DNA of 64,000 bases from Rhizobiaceae bacterium (lineage in GTDB: Bacteria > Pseudomonadota > Alphaproteobacteria > Rhizobiales > Rhizobiaceae): assembly GCA_019635775.1 (NCBI GenBank), contig JAHBYU010000001.1, positions 496,001 through 560,000 on the forward strand, written 5' to 3'. The notes under the pieces were generated by a model. It did no database searches. It worked only from the letters and a program-made list of their open reading frames with translations, and was not told the DNA's origin. Positions 1 through 9,179 of this stretch are shown here, in pieces. Position 1 is the first letter of the stretch, and every line of letters starts with the position of its first letter. The position numbers were made by a program, and so were the translations under genes.

Positions 1-57
1 CCGAAAATCGCCACGTTGAACCGTTCCATCGATACCCCTGCAGCCGGTGGAGGTATC

Positions 58-1065
58 ATGGTCGCAATTCGGTTCCTGTTTGCTCTGGCTGTCGCAGCGC
101 TGATCGGCGGGACCGCTGGCGCGCAACCTTGGCAGGAACTGGACCCGGCGCAATCGGGTTGGTCGGCTGAAAGGCTGGATGTCGCCCGAACCTATTCGAA
201 GACGCTCAGGCCCAAGGGCGTGATGGTTGTTTACGACGGAAAGATTGTCGCGACTTGGGGCGACGTAAAGCACAAGGTCAATGTCGCCTCGGTCCGCAAG
301 AGCCTGCTCAGTGCGCTTTACGGGATTGCCGTGTCCGAGGGGCGTATAGACCTTTCAAGCACGCTCGCCGAGCTTGGTATCGACGACAAGGCTCCCGCCC
401 TGACCGAGACTGAGAAGAACGCTACGGTTCGCGACCTCCTTATGTCACGTTCTGGGGTTTACCATCCGGCCGCTTATGAAACCAAGGACATCAAGCGCAA
501 GCGTCCCGCGCGCGGAAGTCATGCGCCGGGAACCTTCTGGTTCTACAACAACTGGGATTTCAATGCGCTTGGGACGATCTACCGGAATCAGACCGGTGAG
601 GACATATTCGAGAGCTTCGCGCGACGGATTGCCGACCCGATCGGAATGGAGGACTTCTCCTCGAAGGATGGACGCTACGTTACCGAAGAATTTTCCGAGC
701 ATCCCGCTTATCCGTTCAGCTTGAGTGCCCGTGACGCTGCGCGCTTCGGCCAGCTTTTTCTGGACGGCGGACGTTGGGGCGATCGACAGGTCTTGCCAGC
801 AGACTGGATCGGGGAATCCACAACGCCCTATTCCATAGCCAAACGGATACGCCAAGGCTATGGCTACATGTGGTGGACTCTTCCCGAAGATGTATGGGGG
901 CAGAACGCCGCCTATGCATCGGGTTATGGAGGCCAGATCATCGCCTTCGTGCCGTCAAAAAGGCTGGTGGTGGCGCAGACGGTCGACCTCAAGGACAATC
1001 CGCAAGGTGTGCGGACAAGTCATTTCATCGAGATGCTGAAGATGATTGCGGATGCCGCGCGATAG
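58..1065 (+). CDS. Serine hydrolase, beta-lactamase/penicillin-binding-protein fold
   Basis: Predicted exported serine hydrolase of the class C beta-lactamase-like family, 335 aa. The ATG at 58 is preferred over an in-frame TTG at 16 because it places a signal peptide (hydrophobic residues 4-20, Ala-rich end near GAQ) at the N-terminus. The nucleophile motif S-V-R-K lies at residues 78-81 and a Y-N-N tyrosine motif at 163-165, matching the SxxK and YxN motifs of the family. Such proteins are esterases, D-aminopeptidases or peptidases; the substrate cannot be told from sequence. It stands alone, 47 bases before the next gene on the same strand. Confidence 0.85.
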   Translation: MVAIRFLFALAVAALIGGTAGAQPWQELDPAQSGWSAERLDVARTYSKTLRPKGVMVVYDGKIVATWGDVKHKVNVASVRKSLLSALYGIAVSEGRIDLSSTLAELGIDDKAPALTETEKNATVRDLLMSRSGVYHPAAYETKDIKRKRPARGSHAPGTFWFYNNWDFNALGTIYRNQTGEDIFESFARRIADPIGMEDFSSKDGRYVTEEFSEHPAYPFSLSARDAARFGQLFLDGGRWGDRQVLPADWIGESTTPYSIAKRIRQGYGYMWWTLPEDVWGQNAAYASGYGGQIIAFVPSKRLVVAQTVDLKDNPQGVRTSHFIEMLKMIADAAR

Positions 1066-1112
1066 GCTCCACACTTTTTATTTTTGCCAGCGCACGGGTG
1101 TAGAGGCGTAGC

Positions 1113-1943
1113 ATGGTTCGGTATCTCTACGTTTTCTTGTTCATCGGTGTGGTTGTGATCTTTGTCGTTAACTTCCGGGGGCCATCTTCGAAAGGTCTCA
1201 CGGAAGATCAGATCAACTTCCTGGCCTCCGATGCTCATGTTGTTGTTGGCAAGATTCCTCTTGTCCTACCCTTTGTGGCTCTGCCCGGCTATGTCAGTCG
1301 AGGGTCGTCGTTTTCGTTGAATTCTAAAAGAGATCGTCAGGCCGCAAACGAGCGATTGGCGACGTTTCGGCAATCAGCGTTCGATCCACGAACCGCGCCG
1401 ACCATTCCTCGACTTGAGGTTAGCGTGCGCACGTATGGCTGGAATGAGTTCGGAGCGGACCGGCTTTGCGATCGTTTCACGCGGCAATGGCCAAGATCTG
1501 TTTGCGACAATCCTTGGGCAGCGCTTCAGCAGGCTCTTCCGAGCAATAGCTTCGACTTGATAGACCTGCAGATTCTCCATGATCCAGTTCAAGGTAACGT
1601 GGGTAGGTGCCTTCACGGCGAGGATCGTACTGGGCTTCTAACCCTGCAAATTGGAAAGGCGTCGCTTCTTTGCAAGGCTGAGGTTTCCGGTTCGGAAAAG
1701 GAGCGCTTCTACACAGCTGTAATTGCGCTCGAAGGCAATCTTGGAGCCGTATGGCTGGTTTTTGAAGGGGATCGCGTTAGAGAAACGGCAATGGAACAGG
1801 CGCAGCGGGAAGGAGACGCAATCGCGGCTTTCGTCGCCAACGGTTTACGGACGGTAGAGAATTTCACCGCTCTGCATGAGACGGCCTGCGCGCTGCGGCG
1901 TCCCAAGTCCGACGATGCTCCGTCAGGACCGGACTGCGACTAG
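1113..1943 (+). CDS. Hypothetical membrane-anchored protein
   Basis: Not recognised. A 276-aa protein with one N-terminal hydrophobic segment (about residues 4-20), which looks like a signal anchor, followed by a soluble, probably periplasmic domain. Several cysteines in the middle and C-terminal parts (for example DRLCDRF, SVCDN, GRCLHG, LLCKAE, ETACALR, PDCD) would suit disulfides after export. Base composition is lower in GC than in neighbouring genes, so recent acquisition or weak codon selection is possible. No catalytic motif was seen. Confidence 0.7.
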   Translation: MVRYLYVFLFIGVVVIFVVNFRGPSSKGLTEDQINFLASDAHVVVGKIPLVLPFVALPGYVSRGSSFSLNSKRDRQAANERLATFRQSAFDPRTAPTIPRLEVSVRTYGWNEFGADRLCDRFTRQWPRSVCDNPWAALQQALPSNSFDLIDLQILHDPVQGNVGRCLHGEDRTGLLTLQIGKASLLCKAEVSGSEKERFYTAVIALEGNLGAVWLVFEGDRVRETAMEQAQREGDAIAAFVANGLRTVENFTALHETACALRRPKSDDAPSGPDCD

Positions 1944-1991
1944 AGACACTGGTCTTCGGTAGATTCGGAATCCTGACTGGCGAGGGGTGAA

Positions 1992-2076
1992 TGGTGCGGT
2001 CGAGAAGACTCGAACTTCCACGGGTTGCCCCACAGCGACCTCAACGCTGCGCGTCTACCAATTCCGCCACGACCGC
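1992..2076 (-). tRNA. tRNA-Leu (anticodon GAG)
   Basis: On the minus strand the sequence starts GCGGTCGTGG and ends with a matching acceptor arm (GACCGC) and an encoded CCA. The 85-base length with a long variable arm is typical of class II leucine tRNA. The D-arm core GGTAGACGC, the T-arm GTTCGAGTC and the anticodon loop TTGAGGT give anticodon GAG, which reads CUC/CUU codons. Confidence 0.95.
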
Positions 2077-2290
2077 ACGTCACGAATGGGCCGGCCGAAC
2101 CGGCTCGCGGCATGTAGCAAATCGCTTATGCTGAAACAAGTGCAAAGGCGGCGTTATTCTTCGCGCAGCGCATTGGTGCGTACAATGACCGGAACCAGCC
2201 GTTTCGAGGCGTATTTCGTTTGATGTTTTCGTGCTTTGCGCGCTAGACCTGAAGCGCATCGAACACATCAGTTCCCGACCGAAACAAAAG

Positions 2291-2304
2291 AGGAGGCGCC
2301 GTTG
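2291..2304 (+). promoter_or_regulatory. Shine-Dalgarno deciding a TTG start for mgtE
   Basis: A perfect AGGAGG (2291-2296), 5 bases and TTG (2302-2304). This fixes the mgtE start at a rare TTG codon, since no ATG is in frame nearby. Confidence 0.75.
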
Positions 2305-3717
2305 GAAAACCAGCACGAGACGCCGCCCGAGTCGGGTCCGGCCGTGGAGGGGCCTGAAATCTACGACGAGGACGGCGTGATCCGCTCGCCTTTCCTCGCG
2401 CATATCGGCGCGGCCATCGCCGACCGGGATACGGTTACGCTCAAGCAGGAAGTCAGTGGCCTGCACCAGTCCGAGCTGGGCGACCTGCTCGAGGCGCTCA
2501 TGCCCGAACAGCGCCGTGCGCTGGTCGGCCTGCTTGGCAAGGACTTCGACTTCTCCTCGCTGACGGAAGTGGACGAGGCGATCCGCCTCTACATCGTCGA
2601 CAACCTGCCCAACCAGCAGATCGCCGAAGCCGTCCAGGAACTGGATTCCGACGACGCGGTCTACATCCTCGAGGACCTCGATCAGGAAGACCAGGAAGAG
2701 ATCCTGGCGCAGCTGCCATTCACCGAGCGCGTCCGCCTGCGACGGTCGCTGGCCTATCCCGAGGAAACCGCCGGCCGGCGCATGCAGACCGAGTTCGTGG
2801 CCGTGCCCCCGTTCTGGACGGTCGGCCAGACCATCGACTACATGCGCGAGGATCAGGACCTTCCGGAACGCTTCACGCAGATCTTCGTCATAGACCCGAC
2901 CTTCAAGCTGCTGGGCGCGGTGGATCTCGACCAGATCCTGCGCACCAAGCGCGGCGTGAAGATCGAGGACATCATGCACGAGACGCGCTACGCGATCCCG
3001 GCGACGATGGACCAGGAGGAGGCGGCGCGCGAATTCGAGCAGTACGACCTTCTGTCGGCTGCCGTGGTGGACGAGAACGAGCGACTGGTCGGCGTGCTAA
3101 CAATCGACGACGTCGTCGACGTCATCCAGGAGGAGGCCGAGGAAGACCTCATGCGCATGGGCGGCGTCGGCGACGAGGAGCTTTCCGACACCGTCGCCGC
3201 GACCTCCCGTTCGCGCGTTCCATGGCTTGCCGTCAACCTGCTTACCGCCTTCGTGGCGGCCTCGGTGATCAGCCTTTTCGATGGCACGATCGAGCATGTC
3301 GTGGCCCTGGCGATCCTCATGCCCATCGTGGCGGGCATGGGCGGCAATGCGGGGTCGCAGACCATGACCGTCACCGTGCGGGGCCTCGCGACGAAGGACA
3401 TCGACGTCTACAACGCCAGCCGCGTCATACGCCGCGAGATGGCGGTCGGCTTCATCAACGGCATCATCTTCGCCACGCTGATCGGAACCGTGGCTGGCCT
3501 GTGGTTCCAGAGCGTCGAGATCGGATGCATCATCGCCGCCGCCATGGTGGTCAACATGTTCGCCGCCGCGCTGGCGGGCATCATGATCCCGATCCTGCTC
3601 GACCGCTTCGGGGCAGACCCCGCCGTTGCCTCGGCGGTGTTCGTAACGTCGGTGACCGATGTCGTCGGCTTCTTTGCGTTCCTGGGGCTCGCCGCGTGGT
3701 GGTTCGGCGTCACCTAG
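2302..3717 (+). CDS. mgtE: Magnesium transporter MgtE
   Basis: Mg2+ channel/transporter of the MgtE family, 471 aa. Order of parts: acidic N-terminal superhelical domain (residues about 30-130, rich in Glu/Asp, LEDLDQEDQEEIL), two CBS domains (about 130-265), a plug helix, then five transmembrane helices carrying the family signature PIVAGMGGNAGSQ. Known MgtE proteins sense cytosolic Mg2+ through the N and CBS domains. The start is taken as TTG 2302 because AGGAGG at 2291-2296 sits 5 bases upstream; an in-frame TTG at 2236 has no such site and would add non-conserved residues. Confidence 0.95.
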   Translation: MENQHETPPESGPAVEGPEIYDEDGVIRSPFLAHIGAAIADRDTVTLKQEVSGLHQSELGDLLEALMPEQRRALVGLLGKDFDFSSLTEVDEAIRLYIVDNLPNQQIAEAVQELDSDDAVYILEDLDQEDQEEILAQLPFTERVRLRRSLAYPEETAGRRMQTEFVAVPPFWTVGQTIDYMREDQDLPERFTQIFVIDPTFKLLGAVDLDQILRTKRGVKIEDIMHETRYAIPATMDQEEAAREFEQYDLLSAAVVDENERLVGVLTIDDVVDVIQEEAEEDLMRMGGVGDEELSDTVAATSRSRVPWLAVNLLTAFVAASVISLFDGTIEHVVALAILMPIVAGMGGNAGSQTMTVTVRGLATKDIDVYNASRVIRREMAVGFINGIIFATLIGTVAGLWFQSVEIGCIIAAAMVVNMFAAALAGIMIPILLDRFGADPAVASAVFVTSVTDVVGFFAFLGLAAWWFGVT

Positions 3718-3774
3718 TCAAACGCTCTTTAATCTTGGTTCCCGGCTTGCGGCAGCCACGACAACAGAAAAATA

Positions 3775-3935
3775 TTGCGTTGCAGCATGCATTGCCGCTA
3801 TCTGGCGTCATTCGCACGGACCCGGTGAAAATCCGGGTGGCTCTTCCGGCCGCCAACCCGCCGGACAACTGAACCGACAATTCAAATGTTTGCCGCCGGT
3901 CACCCGGCCGCGCCGGTTCCGTTATTTCCTGGACA
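3775..3935 (+). promoter_or_regulatory. Structured leader upstream of the SulP gene; candidate riboswitch or attenuator
   Basis: The 221-base gap between mgtE and the SulP gene contains strong local pairing. A perfect hairpin has arms ACCCGG (3820-3825) and CCGGGT (3833-3838) with loop TGAAAAT. GGC...GCC pairing follows around 3839-3853, then GC-rich complementary runs (CCGCCGG 3858-3864, GCCGCCGG 3892-3899, CCGGCCGCGCCGG 3904-3916). The hairpin looks like the P4 arm of cobalamin riboswitches, but the conserved GCCACTG box is missing. The class is not identified; an ion-sensing leader would suit a gene next to mgtE and before an anion transporter. Confidence 0.4.
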
Positions 3936-3938
3936 TTG

Positions 3939-5423
3939 ATGACTTCTCTTTCCGCTTACCGCCAGCAATGGTTCGGCAATATCCGCGGCGACCTCCTCGC
4001 GGGCCTCGTCGTCGCACTTGCCCTCATTTCCGAAGCAATCGCCTTTTCCATCATCGCCGGCGTCGATCCCAAGGTCGGGCTCTACGCTTCCTTTTCGATC
4101 GCCGTGATCATCGCCTTCACCGGTGGCCGCCCCGGCATGATCTCGGCGGCGACTGCCGCGACGGCAGTGCTGATGGTCACGCTGGTGAAGGAGCACGGCC
4201 TGCAGTACCTGCTGGTCGCGACGATCCTTGCCGGCGTGCTCCAGATCGCCGCCGGCCTTTCCCGATTGGGAGATCTGATGCGCTTCGTCTCGCGATCGGT
4301 AATCACCGGCTTCGTCAATGCGCTGGCGATCCTCATCTTCATGGCGCAACTGCCTGAACTGGTCGGCGTACCGTGGCTGACCTATGTCATGGTCGCTGGC
4401 GGGCTGGCCATCATCTATCTTTTCCCGCGCCTGACCAAGGCAATCCCGTCGCCTCTGGTCTGCATCGTGGTTCTTACGGCCATCGCCCTGTATTTCGGAA
4501 TGGACATCCGAACCGTCGGCGACATGGGTGAGCTTCCGGCGACGCTACCCGTCTTCCTCCTGCCCAACGTGCCGCTGACTTTCGAGACATTCATGATCGT
4601 GCTGCCCTATTCGGCGGGCGTCGCCGTGGTCGGCCTGCTCGAATCCCTCATGACTGCGTCGATCGTCGATGAATTGACCGACACCGGAAGCGACAAGAAC
4701 CGCGAATGCGTCGGCCAGGGCACTGCCAACATCGTTACCGGCTTTCTCGGCGGCATGGCGGGCTGCGCCATGATCGGCCAGTCGGTGATCAACGTGAAAT
4801 CAGGCGGACGCGGACGGCTCTCCTGCTTCGCGGCGGGCGTCTTCCTGCTGATCCTCTGTGTCGGTCTAGGCGATTGGGTGTCGATCATCCCGATGGCGGC
4901 GCTGGTCGCCATCATGATCATGGTGTCGATCGGCACCTTTTCGTGGAGTTCGCTTTGGAACCTGCGGGATCATCCGCGCCGGTCCTCGACCGTCATGCTC
5001 GCCACCGTCGCGGCCGTGGTCCTGACCCACAACCTCGCCATCGGCGTTCTGCTCGGCGTGCTGCTGTCAGGGCTGTTCTTCGCCTCGAAGGTGGCACAGA
5101 TCTTCCGCGTCATCTCGACCGTCTCCGAGGATGGCCGCGAGCGGTCCTATGTGGTGGAAGGCCAGGTCTTCTTCGCCTCGGCGGACAACTTTCTGAAGGC
5201 GTTCGATTTCAAGGAGGCGGTCGAGAAGGTCCGCATCGACGTCAGCCGCTCCGATATCTGGGACCTGACCGGGGTCGGCGCGCTCGACAAAGTCATCCTG
5301 AAGTTCCGCCGCGAGGGCGCCGACGTCGAGGTCATCGGGCTGAATGAAGCGAGCGCGACGTTGGTCGACCGGCTCGCCATCCATGACAAGCCGGGCGCAC
5401 TCGACAGCCTGACGAGCCACTGA
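3939..5423 (+). CDS. SulP-family anion transporter with STAS domain
   Basis: Inner-membrane anion permease of the SulP/SLC26 family, 494 aa. The N-terminal part has about 10-12 hydrophobic segments with family motifs ([21 protein letters not shown], split here by the first helix; [16 protein letters not shown]). The C-terminal part (about 400-490) is a STAS domain ending in the bicarbonate/sulfate transporter style. Substrates in the family include sulfate and bicarbonate and cannot be separated here. ATG 3939 is chosen over the overlapping TTG 3936. It is followed after 11 bases by a universal stress protein gene, probably in one transcript. Confidence 0.9.
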   Translation: MTSLSAYRQQWFGNIRGDLLAGLVVALALISEAIAFSIIAGVDPKVGLYASFSIAVIIAFTGGRPGMISAATAATAVLMVTLVKEHGLQYLLVATILAGVLQIAAGLSRLGDLMRFVSRSVITGFVNALAILIFMAQLPELVGVPWLTYVMVAGGLAIIYLFPRLTKAIPSPLVCIVVLTAIALYFGMDIRTVGDMGELPATLPVFLLPNVPLTFETFMIVLPYSAGVAVVGLLESLMTASIVDELTDTGSDKNRECVGQGTANIVTGFLGGMAGCAMIGQSVINVKSGGRGRLSCFAAGVFLLILCVGLGDWVSIIPMAALVAIMIMVSIGTFSWSSLWNLRDHPRRSSTVMLATVAAVVLTHNLAIGVLLGVLLSGLFFASKVAQIFRVISTVSEDGRERSYVVEGQVFFASADNFLKAFDFKEAVEKVRIDVSRSDIWDLTGVGALDKVILKFRREGADVEVIGLNEASATLVDRLAIHDKPGALDSLTSH

Positions 5424-5434
5424 GGGAGGATGCA

Positions 5435-6280
5435 ATGGCCAAGATACTCGCCTTCATCGACGGGTCGGTCTACGCCGAGTCTGTCTGCCGACTCTCGGCA
5501 TGGGCTGCCGCTCGCATGGGCCTGCCAGTCGAAATCGCCCATGTGCTCGGCCGCCGAATGGCCGGGTCGTTCGACCTGAGCGGTAGCCTGGACGTTGACC
5601 AGCGGACCGCGCTGCTCGACGAATATGCCCGCCTGGACGCGCAACACGCGAAGCTGGCGCAGGCCAAGGGCAGGGCGCTGCTCGAAACGGCAAAGACCAT
5701 AGTCAACAACGAAGGTCCTGCGGCCGAGACACGGCTGCGCAACGGCGATCTTCTCGATGCGCTCTCGGATCTGGAGAAGGATGCGCAGATCGTCGTCATC
5801 GGCAAGCGCGGCGAGGCTGCCGACTTTGCCAGGCTCCATCTCGGCTCAAACCTGGAGCGTGTCGTTCGCACGGCGACCCGACCGGTTCTGGTGGCGGCCA
5901 GGCAATATTTACCGTTCGACCGGTTCCTTATCGCGTATGACGGCGGCCGGAGCGCCAACCGCGCCGTCGAATTCATCGCGACGAGCGGCCTGCTGGAGGG
6001 CATGAAGGCGACCGTGCTTTCGGTCGGCGCCGACACCGCCGAGAATCGCTCACGGCTCGATGCGCCCGTGCGGCGGCTGCGCGAGGCAGGACTTGATGTC
6101 GAGGGGTTGCTTTTGCCCGGCGATCCCGACGAGGTCATAGCCACCCATGTCGGGACAAACGGCATTGGATTGCTCGTCATGGGCGCCTACGGCCATTCGC
6201 GCATACGCAGCCTTGTCATCGGCTCGACGACCGAAGCAATGGTGCGCCGTTGCAAGGTTCCGGTCCTGATGTTCCGCTGA
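5435..6280 (+). CDS. Universal stress protein with two Usp domains
   Basis: Cytoplasmic tandem UspA-domain protein, 281 aa. The first domain (about 1-147) starts MAKILAFIDGS. The second (about 160-281) contains the nucleotide-binding signature seen as LLVMGAYGHSRIRSLVIGS. GGGAGGA lies just before the ATG, and the gene follows the SulP transporter by 11 bases. SulP-Usp pairs are common, and the Usp partner is thought to modulate transport or stress response. The exact role is unknown. Confidence 0.88.
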   Translation: MAKILAFIDGSVYAESVCRLSAWAAARMGLPVEIAHVLGRRMAGSFDLSGSLDVDQRTALLDEYARLDAQHAKLAQAKGRALLETAKTIVNNEGPAAETRLRNGDLLDALSDLEKDAQIVVIGKRGEAADFARLHLGSNLERVVRTATRPVLVAARQYLPFDRFLIAYDGGRSANRAVEFIATSGLLEGMKATVLSVGADTAENRSRLDAPVRRLREAGLDVEGLLLPGDPDEVIATHVGTNGIGLLVMGAYGHSRIRSLVIGSTTEAMVRRCKVPVLMFR

Positions 6281-6316
6281 CTGGCACGTGAAAGGTTAGC
6301 GGGCTACGGCGTCTCG

Positions 6317-6739
6317 CTACACGCCGAACGTCACGAGACCGCGTTCATCGATCGCCCATGCGGGATTCCAGGCAATCTCCCATGCGTGTCCGTCAGGATC
6401 GGCGACATAACCGCGGAAACCGCCATGCGGCGGCGCGTCAGCCTTGCGCAGGAGCGTTCCTCCGGCTTCGAGCAACTGCTGCATGGCCGGCTCGACGTCA
6501 GCCTTGTCGGCAACATTGTGCGCAAGACAGTATGCAGATGGCACCTGTTCGCTGCGCCGCTGCATGTCTCCGTCGAGCCCGGGATTGACCCATGTTCCGA
6601 GCATGAAGCCGTTCATCTGATAGAAGGCGATCTCATCGTTTTCGAAGACCGGCGTCCAGCCGAAGCCTCTACTGTAAAACGCTCGCGACCGTGCGAGCGA
6701 TGCAATGCCGAGCGTGATCACTGAAATCTGTTGCTGCAT
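6317..6739 (-). CDS. VOC (glyoxalase/dioxygenase-like) protein
   Basis: Small vicinal-oxygen-chelate superfamily protein, 140 aa, starting MQQQISVITLG. The beta-alpha-beta-beta-beta pattern is visible: ITLGIASLARSRAFY near the start, a long middle with FENDEIAFYQ, and the closing module RGYVADPDGHAWEIAWNP typical of glyoxalase-like enzymes. Start ATG 6739 is chosen because GGA lies just upstream and homologous proteins begin near it; an upstream extension is Arg-rich and unlikely to be coding. It converges on the Usp gene. Substrate unknown. Confidence 0.82.
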   Translation of the reverse strand: MQQQISVITLGIASLARSRAFYSRGFGWTPVFENDEIAFYQMNGFMLGTWVNPGLDGDMQRRSEQVPSAYCLAHNVADKADVEPAMQQLLEAGGTLLRKADAPPHGGFRGYVADPDGHAWEIAWNPAWAIDERGLVTFGV

Positions 6740-7078
6740 GTTCCAAGTCCCATATTTCGTCCGCGCACCATTGCGCCGGGCGTTCAAGGTCTTGGGCCGT
6801 CGCAGCCGCGACAGAAGGACCCGCTGTGGCGGGGGCCGGGCCAACCGCACCGACCTAACCTGTTTCAGACGCACCGATAGTCGGGGATTCTGCCTTGGAG
6901 ATCAAGCAGCAATGGGGGCGCGAGCCTGTTTGCGCCTGCGGAGGACAATCCAGCGTGCTGCCGGACTTTGTCATTCAACGGCTATTAATTCTTGTAGCCT
7001 ATGCTGCTTCTGCCTCCGGGGAGGAGGATTGGACATCCTCAGTCATCTCGCCCTTGTCGCCAGCCAGGCAAGCACCGC
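6740..7078. other. Gap between the VOC and HD-GYP genes
   Basis: No supported gene in 339 bases between two divergent genes. A promoter for the HD-GYP gene may lie near 6968-7000 (TTGTCATT, then an AT-rich TATTAATTCTTGTAGCCTAT stretch), but the -35/-10 assignment is weak. Short open frames here lack ribosome binding sites and family signatures. Confidence 0.4.
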
Positions 7079-8104
7079 ATGTCGAATTCCACGCTTCTTG
7101 AGATCGACAAGAATGAAGCCTGCGTTGGCATGTTCATCCATGGATTCGGCAAGCAGTGGCTGAACAGCCCGTTCGCGCTGAGCCAGTTCAAGCTGTCGAG
7201 CAATGACGAGTTGAAGGCGCTTCGCGAGAGTTCGGTGACCACCGTGGTCATAGATCTTTCCAGGGGCGTGGGACCGAGAGGTTCGGCGAGTGCAGCGTCG
7301 AAAACCCGTCAGAACCTTGTGTCAGGCGGCGGCGCTGCGGCTCTGTCACAGGCGACGGGGATGGTTCGGTCCATCTTCAGCAGTGCCAATTCGCCAAAAG
7401 GCATCGACCGCCAGCAGGTCGAGGCGGTTGTGGATGTCGTCGACGAACTCATCGGCACGCGTCCGACAGCCATTCTGAACCTCACAAAACTCAAGACAAA
7501 GGACGAGATGAGTTTTCAGCACTCGATCGCGGTCTGCGCGCTGGTCGGGCTGTTTGCCCGGCATCTGAAGCTGGACGGCAAGCTCGTACGGATGCTGTGT
7601 CTCGGGGGCCTTGTCCACGATATCGGCAAGGTTCGTATCCCGACTGCCATCCTCACCAAGAACGGGACGCTCACAGCCGAGGAAGTGGAGGTCATGCAGA
7701 CCCATCCGCGCAAGGGTTACGACATGCTGGCGCGAGGAAGCGGCCTGCCGGATCTCGTCGCCAAAGTCTGCCTGCATCATCACGAGAAAGTGGACGGTTC
7801 TGGCTACCCGGCAGGCCTCAAGGGCGAGGAGATCAGCGTTGCGGCTCGCATTGTCGCCATCTGCGATGTCTTCGACGCGTTGACGTCGGTGCGGCCGTAC
7901 AAGAGGGGAGCCACTCCGGAAGCCGCCGCGGCTATGATGGCGACATGGCAGGGGCATTTCGACCAGATGCTTCTGAAGCAGTTTTTCGGTTGCATCGGTC
8001 TTCAATGGCCTGACAGCAGGAAGCGCCCGATGGAAACCACCGACCTGCAGCCTGGGCTGTCCCAGCCGGATCTGGACGATTTCCAGTTTGCCACGCCCAC
8101 CTAG
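7079..8104 (+). CDS. HD-GYP domain protein, probable cyclic-di-GMP phosphodiesterase
   Basis: Cytoplasmic 341-aa protein with an N-terminal DUF3391-like segment (about 5-110) and a C-terminal HD-GYP domain (about 130-300). The catalytic H-D pair is at residues 180-181 (LVHDIGKVRIP), with HHHEKVDGSGYPAGL following at about 233-246. HD-GYP enzymes hydrolyse c-di-GMP to pGpG or GMP with a di- or trinuclear metal site. The start ATG 7079 gives the usual MSNSTLLEIDK type N-terminus. No receiver domain is present, so input is through DUF3391 or expression level. Confidence 0.9.
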   Translation: MSNSTLLEIDKNEACVGMFIHGFGKQWLNSPFALSQFKLSSNDELKALRESSVTTVVIDLSRGVGPRGSASAASKTRQNLVSGGGAAALSQATGMVRSIFSSANSPKGIDRQQVEAVVDVVDELIGTRPTAILNLTKLKTKDEMSFQHSIAVCALVGLFARHLKLDGKLVRMLCLGGLVHDIGKVRIPTAILTKNGTLTAEEVEVMQTHPRKGYDMLARGSGLPDLVAKVCLHHHEKVDGSGYPAGLKGEEISVAARIVAICDVFDALTSVRPYKRGATPEAAAAMMATWQGHFDQMLLKQFFGCIGLQWPDSRKRPMETTDLQPGLSQPDLDDFQFATPT

Positions 8105-8209
8105 AACTTCGGCGCGCAGTGTCTACGCTTGCGATCTGGTTGGCTGTGAACCAACTGCGCCAAACCGCTGAGGGAGTTGATGTGCCAGCCCCGTCCGACT
8201 AGCCTAAAA

Positions 8210-8233
8210 TTGACTTTTACGTAAATGCCGTCA
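8210..8233 (+). promoter_or_regulatory. Palindromic operator candidate before the MerR gene
   Basis: TTGAC (8210-8214), a perfect TTTACGTAAA core (8216-8225) and CGTCA (8229-8233) form an imperfect dyad 37 bases before the MerR start. The arrangement resembles operators of LiuR-type MerR regulators and suggests autoregulation. Confidence 0.5.
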
Positions 8234-8269
8234 CATTCACGGCAGCGGATTCGGCCGCCGGGAGATCCC

Positions 8270-8656
8270 ATGCGGGAATATTACACCATCACGGAACTGA
8301 CCCGCGAGTTCGACATCTCGACGCGCACGCTGCGGTTCTATGAGGACGAAGGTTTGATCCAGCCGGTGCGGCGGGGCAGGACGCGGCTTTTTCGCCCCTC
8401 CGACCGACATCTCATACGTCAGATATTGCGTGGCAAGCGGCTTGGCTTCTCGATCAGCGAGATCCGGGAGATCATCCAGATCTACAGGGAGCCGCCTGGC
8501 GAGGTCGGCCAGCTCAAGCTTATGATCCGCCGCATCGAGGAAAAGCGCGAGGATCTGCGCCAGAAGCGTCGCGACCTGGAGGAGACGCTCGGCGAACTGG
8601 ACAATGCCGAGGATGCCTGCGTCGAGCGCCTTGCGGAGCTTGGCGTCAAGACCTGA
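8270..8656 (+). CDS. MerR-family transcriptional regulator
   Basis: A 128-aa DNA-binding regulator. The MerR winged helix-turn-helix is at residues 3-70 (YYTITELTREFDISTRTLRF, RGRTRLFRPSDRHL), followed by a long dimerisation helix (about 85-118, EKREDLRQKRRDLEETL) and a short tail with a single Cys. There is no clear metal-binding loop, so this is closer to the LiuR-like group that controls branched-chain amino-acid or fatty-acid breakdown in proteobacteria than to metal sensors. The start ATG 8270 follows CCGGGAGATCCC. No catabolic target gene is adjacent. Confidence 0.87.
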   Translation: MREYYTITELTREFDISTRTLRFYEDEGLIQPVRRGRTRLFRPSDRHLIRQILRGKRLGFSISEIREIIQIYREPPGEVGQLKLMIRRIEEKREDLRQKRRDLEETLGELDNAEDACVERLAELGVKT

Positions 8657-8663
8657 CGCGTTC

Positions 8664-9179
8664 TCAGATCCAGCGCCTCACGCGCTTTGCATAGTCGCGA
8701 TAGCGCTTGCCGAACTTTTCGGCCAGCCAGTGCTCTTCCTTTTCGATCGCAATCTTCTGCGTGGCGAAGGCTGCGAGGATCGCCACGGGCAGGAACCATG
8801 TGATGCCGGTGACCAGTCCCACGCCAAGCAGGAGCAGCGTGTTGCCGAGATACATGGGGTTGCGCGAGACGCCGAACGGGCCGGTCGTCACCAGATGATC
8901 CGGTTGGGCATTCGGGTTCAGAGTGGTCTTGGCGGCTCTCATGGTCCTGATGGCCGTGAAAAGCAGCGCGGCGGTTGCAAGCAGCGCCAGCCAGCCCACG
9001 GCCACGAGGATGTCGGACATCGGCGAGCCGAACCAGGGCAGGGGATAGATCGCATGCAGGACGAGGCTTGCCGCGATGCCCAGCACATAGATGACCGGCG
9101 GCCACGGAATATGTCCCGTACGGACTGCCGCTGGCGGCGGCGCGCTGGGTTTGGGATGTTTTCCCTTGGCTTCGCTCAT
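8664..9179 (-). CDS. Isoprenylcysteine carboxyl methyltransferase (ICMT)-like membrane protein
   Basis: A 171-aa integral membrane protein with about four to five hydrophobic segments. The C-terminal module matches the ICMT/phospholipid methyltransferase family: VTTGPFGVSRNPMYLGNTLLLLGVG, followed near the end by E-E-H-W-L-A-E-K-F-G-K-R-Y-R-D-Y. In bacteria these proteins methylate unknown lipid or small-molecule acceptors using SAM. Its ATG overlaps the end of the DUF1624 gene by 4 bases (ATGA), so the two are translationally coupled. Confidence 0.82.
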   Translation of the reverse strand: MSEAKGKHPKPSAPPPAAVRTGHIPWPPVIYVLGIAASLVLHAIYPLPWFGSPMSDILVAVGWLALLATAALLFTAIRTMRAAKTTLNPNAQPDHLVTTGPFGVSRNPMYLGNTLLLLGVGLVTGITWFLPVAILAAFATQKIAIEKEEHWLAEKFGKRYRDYAKRVRRWI

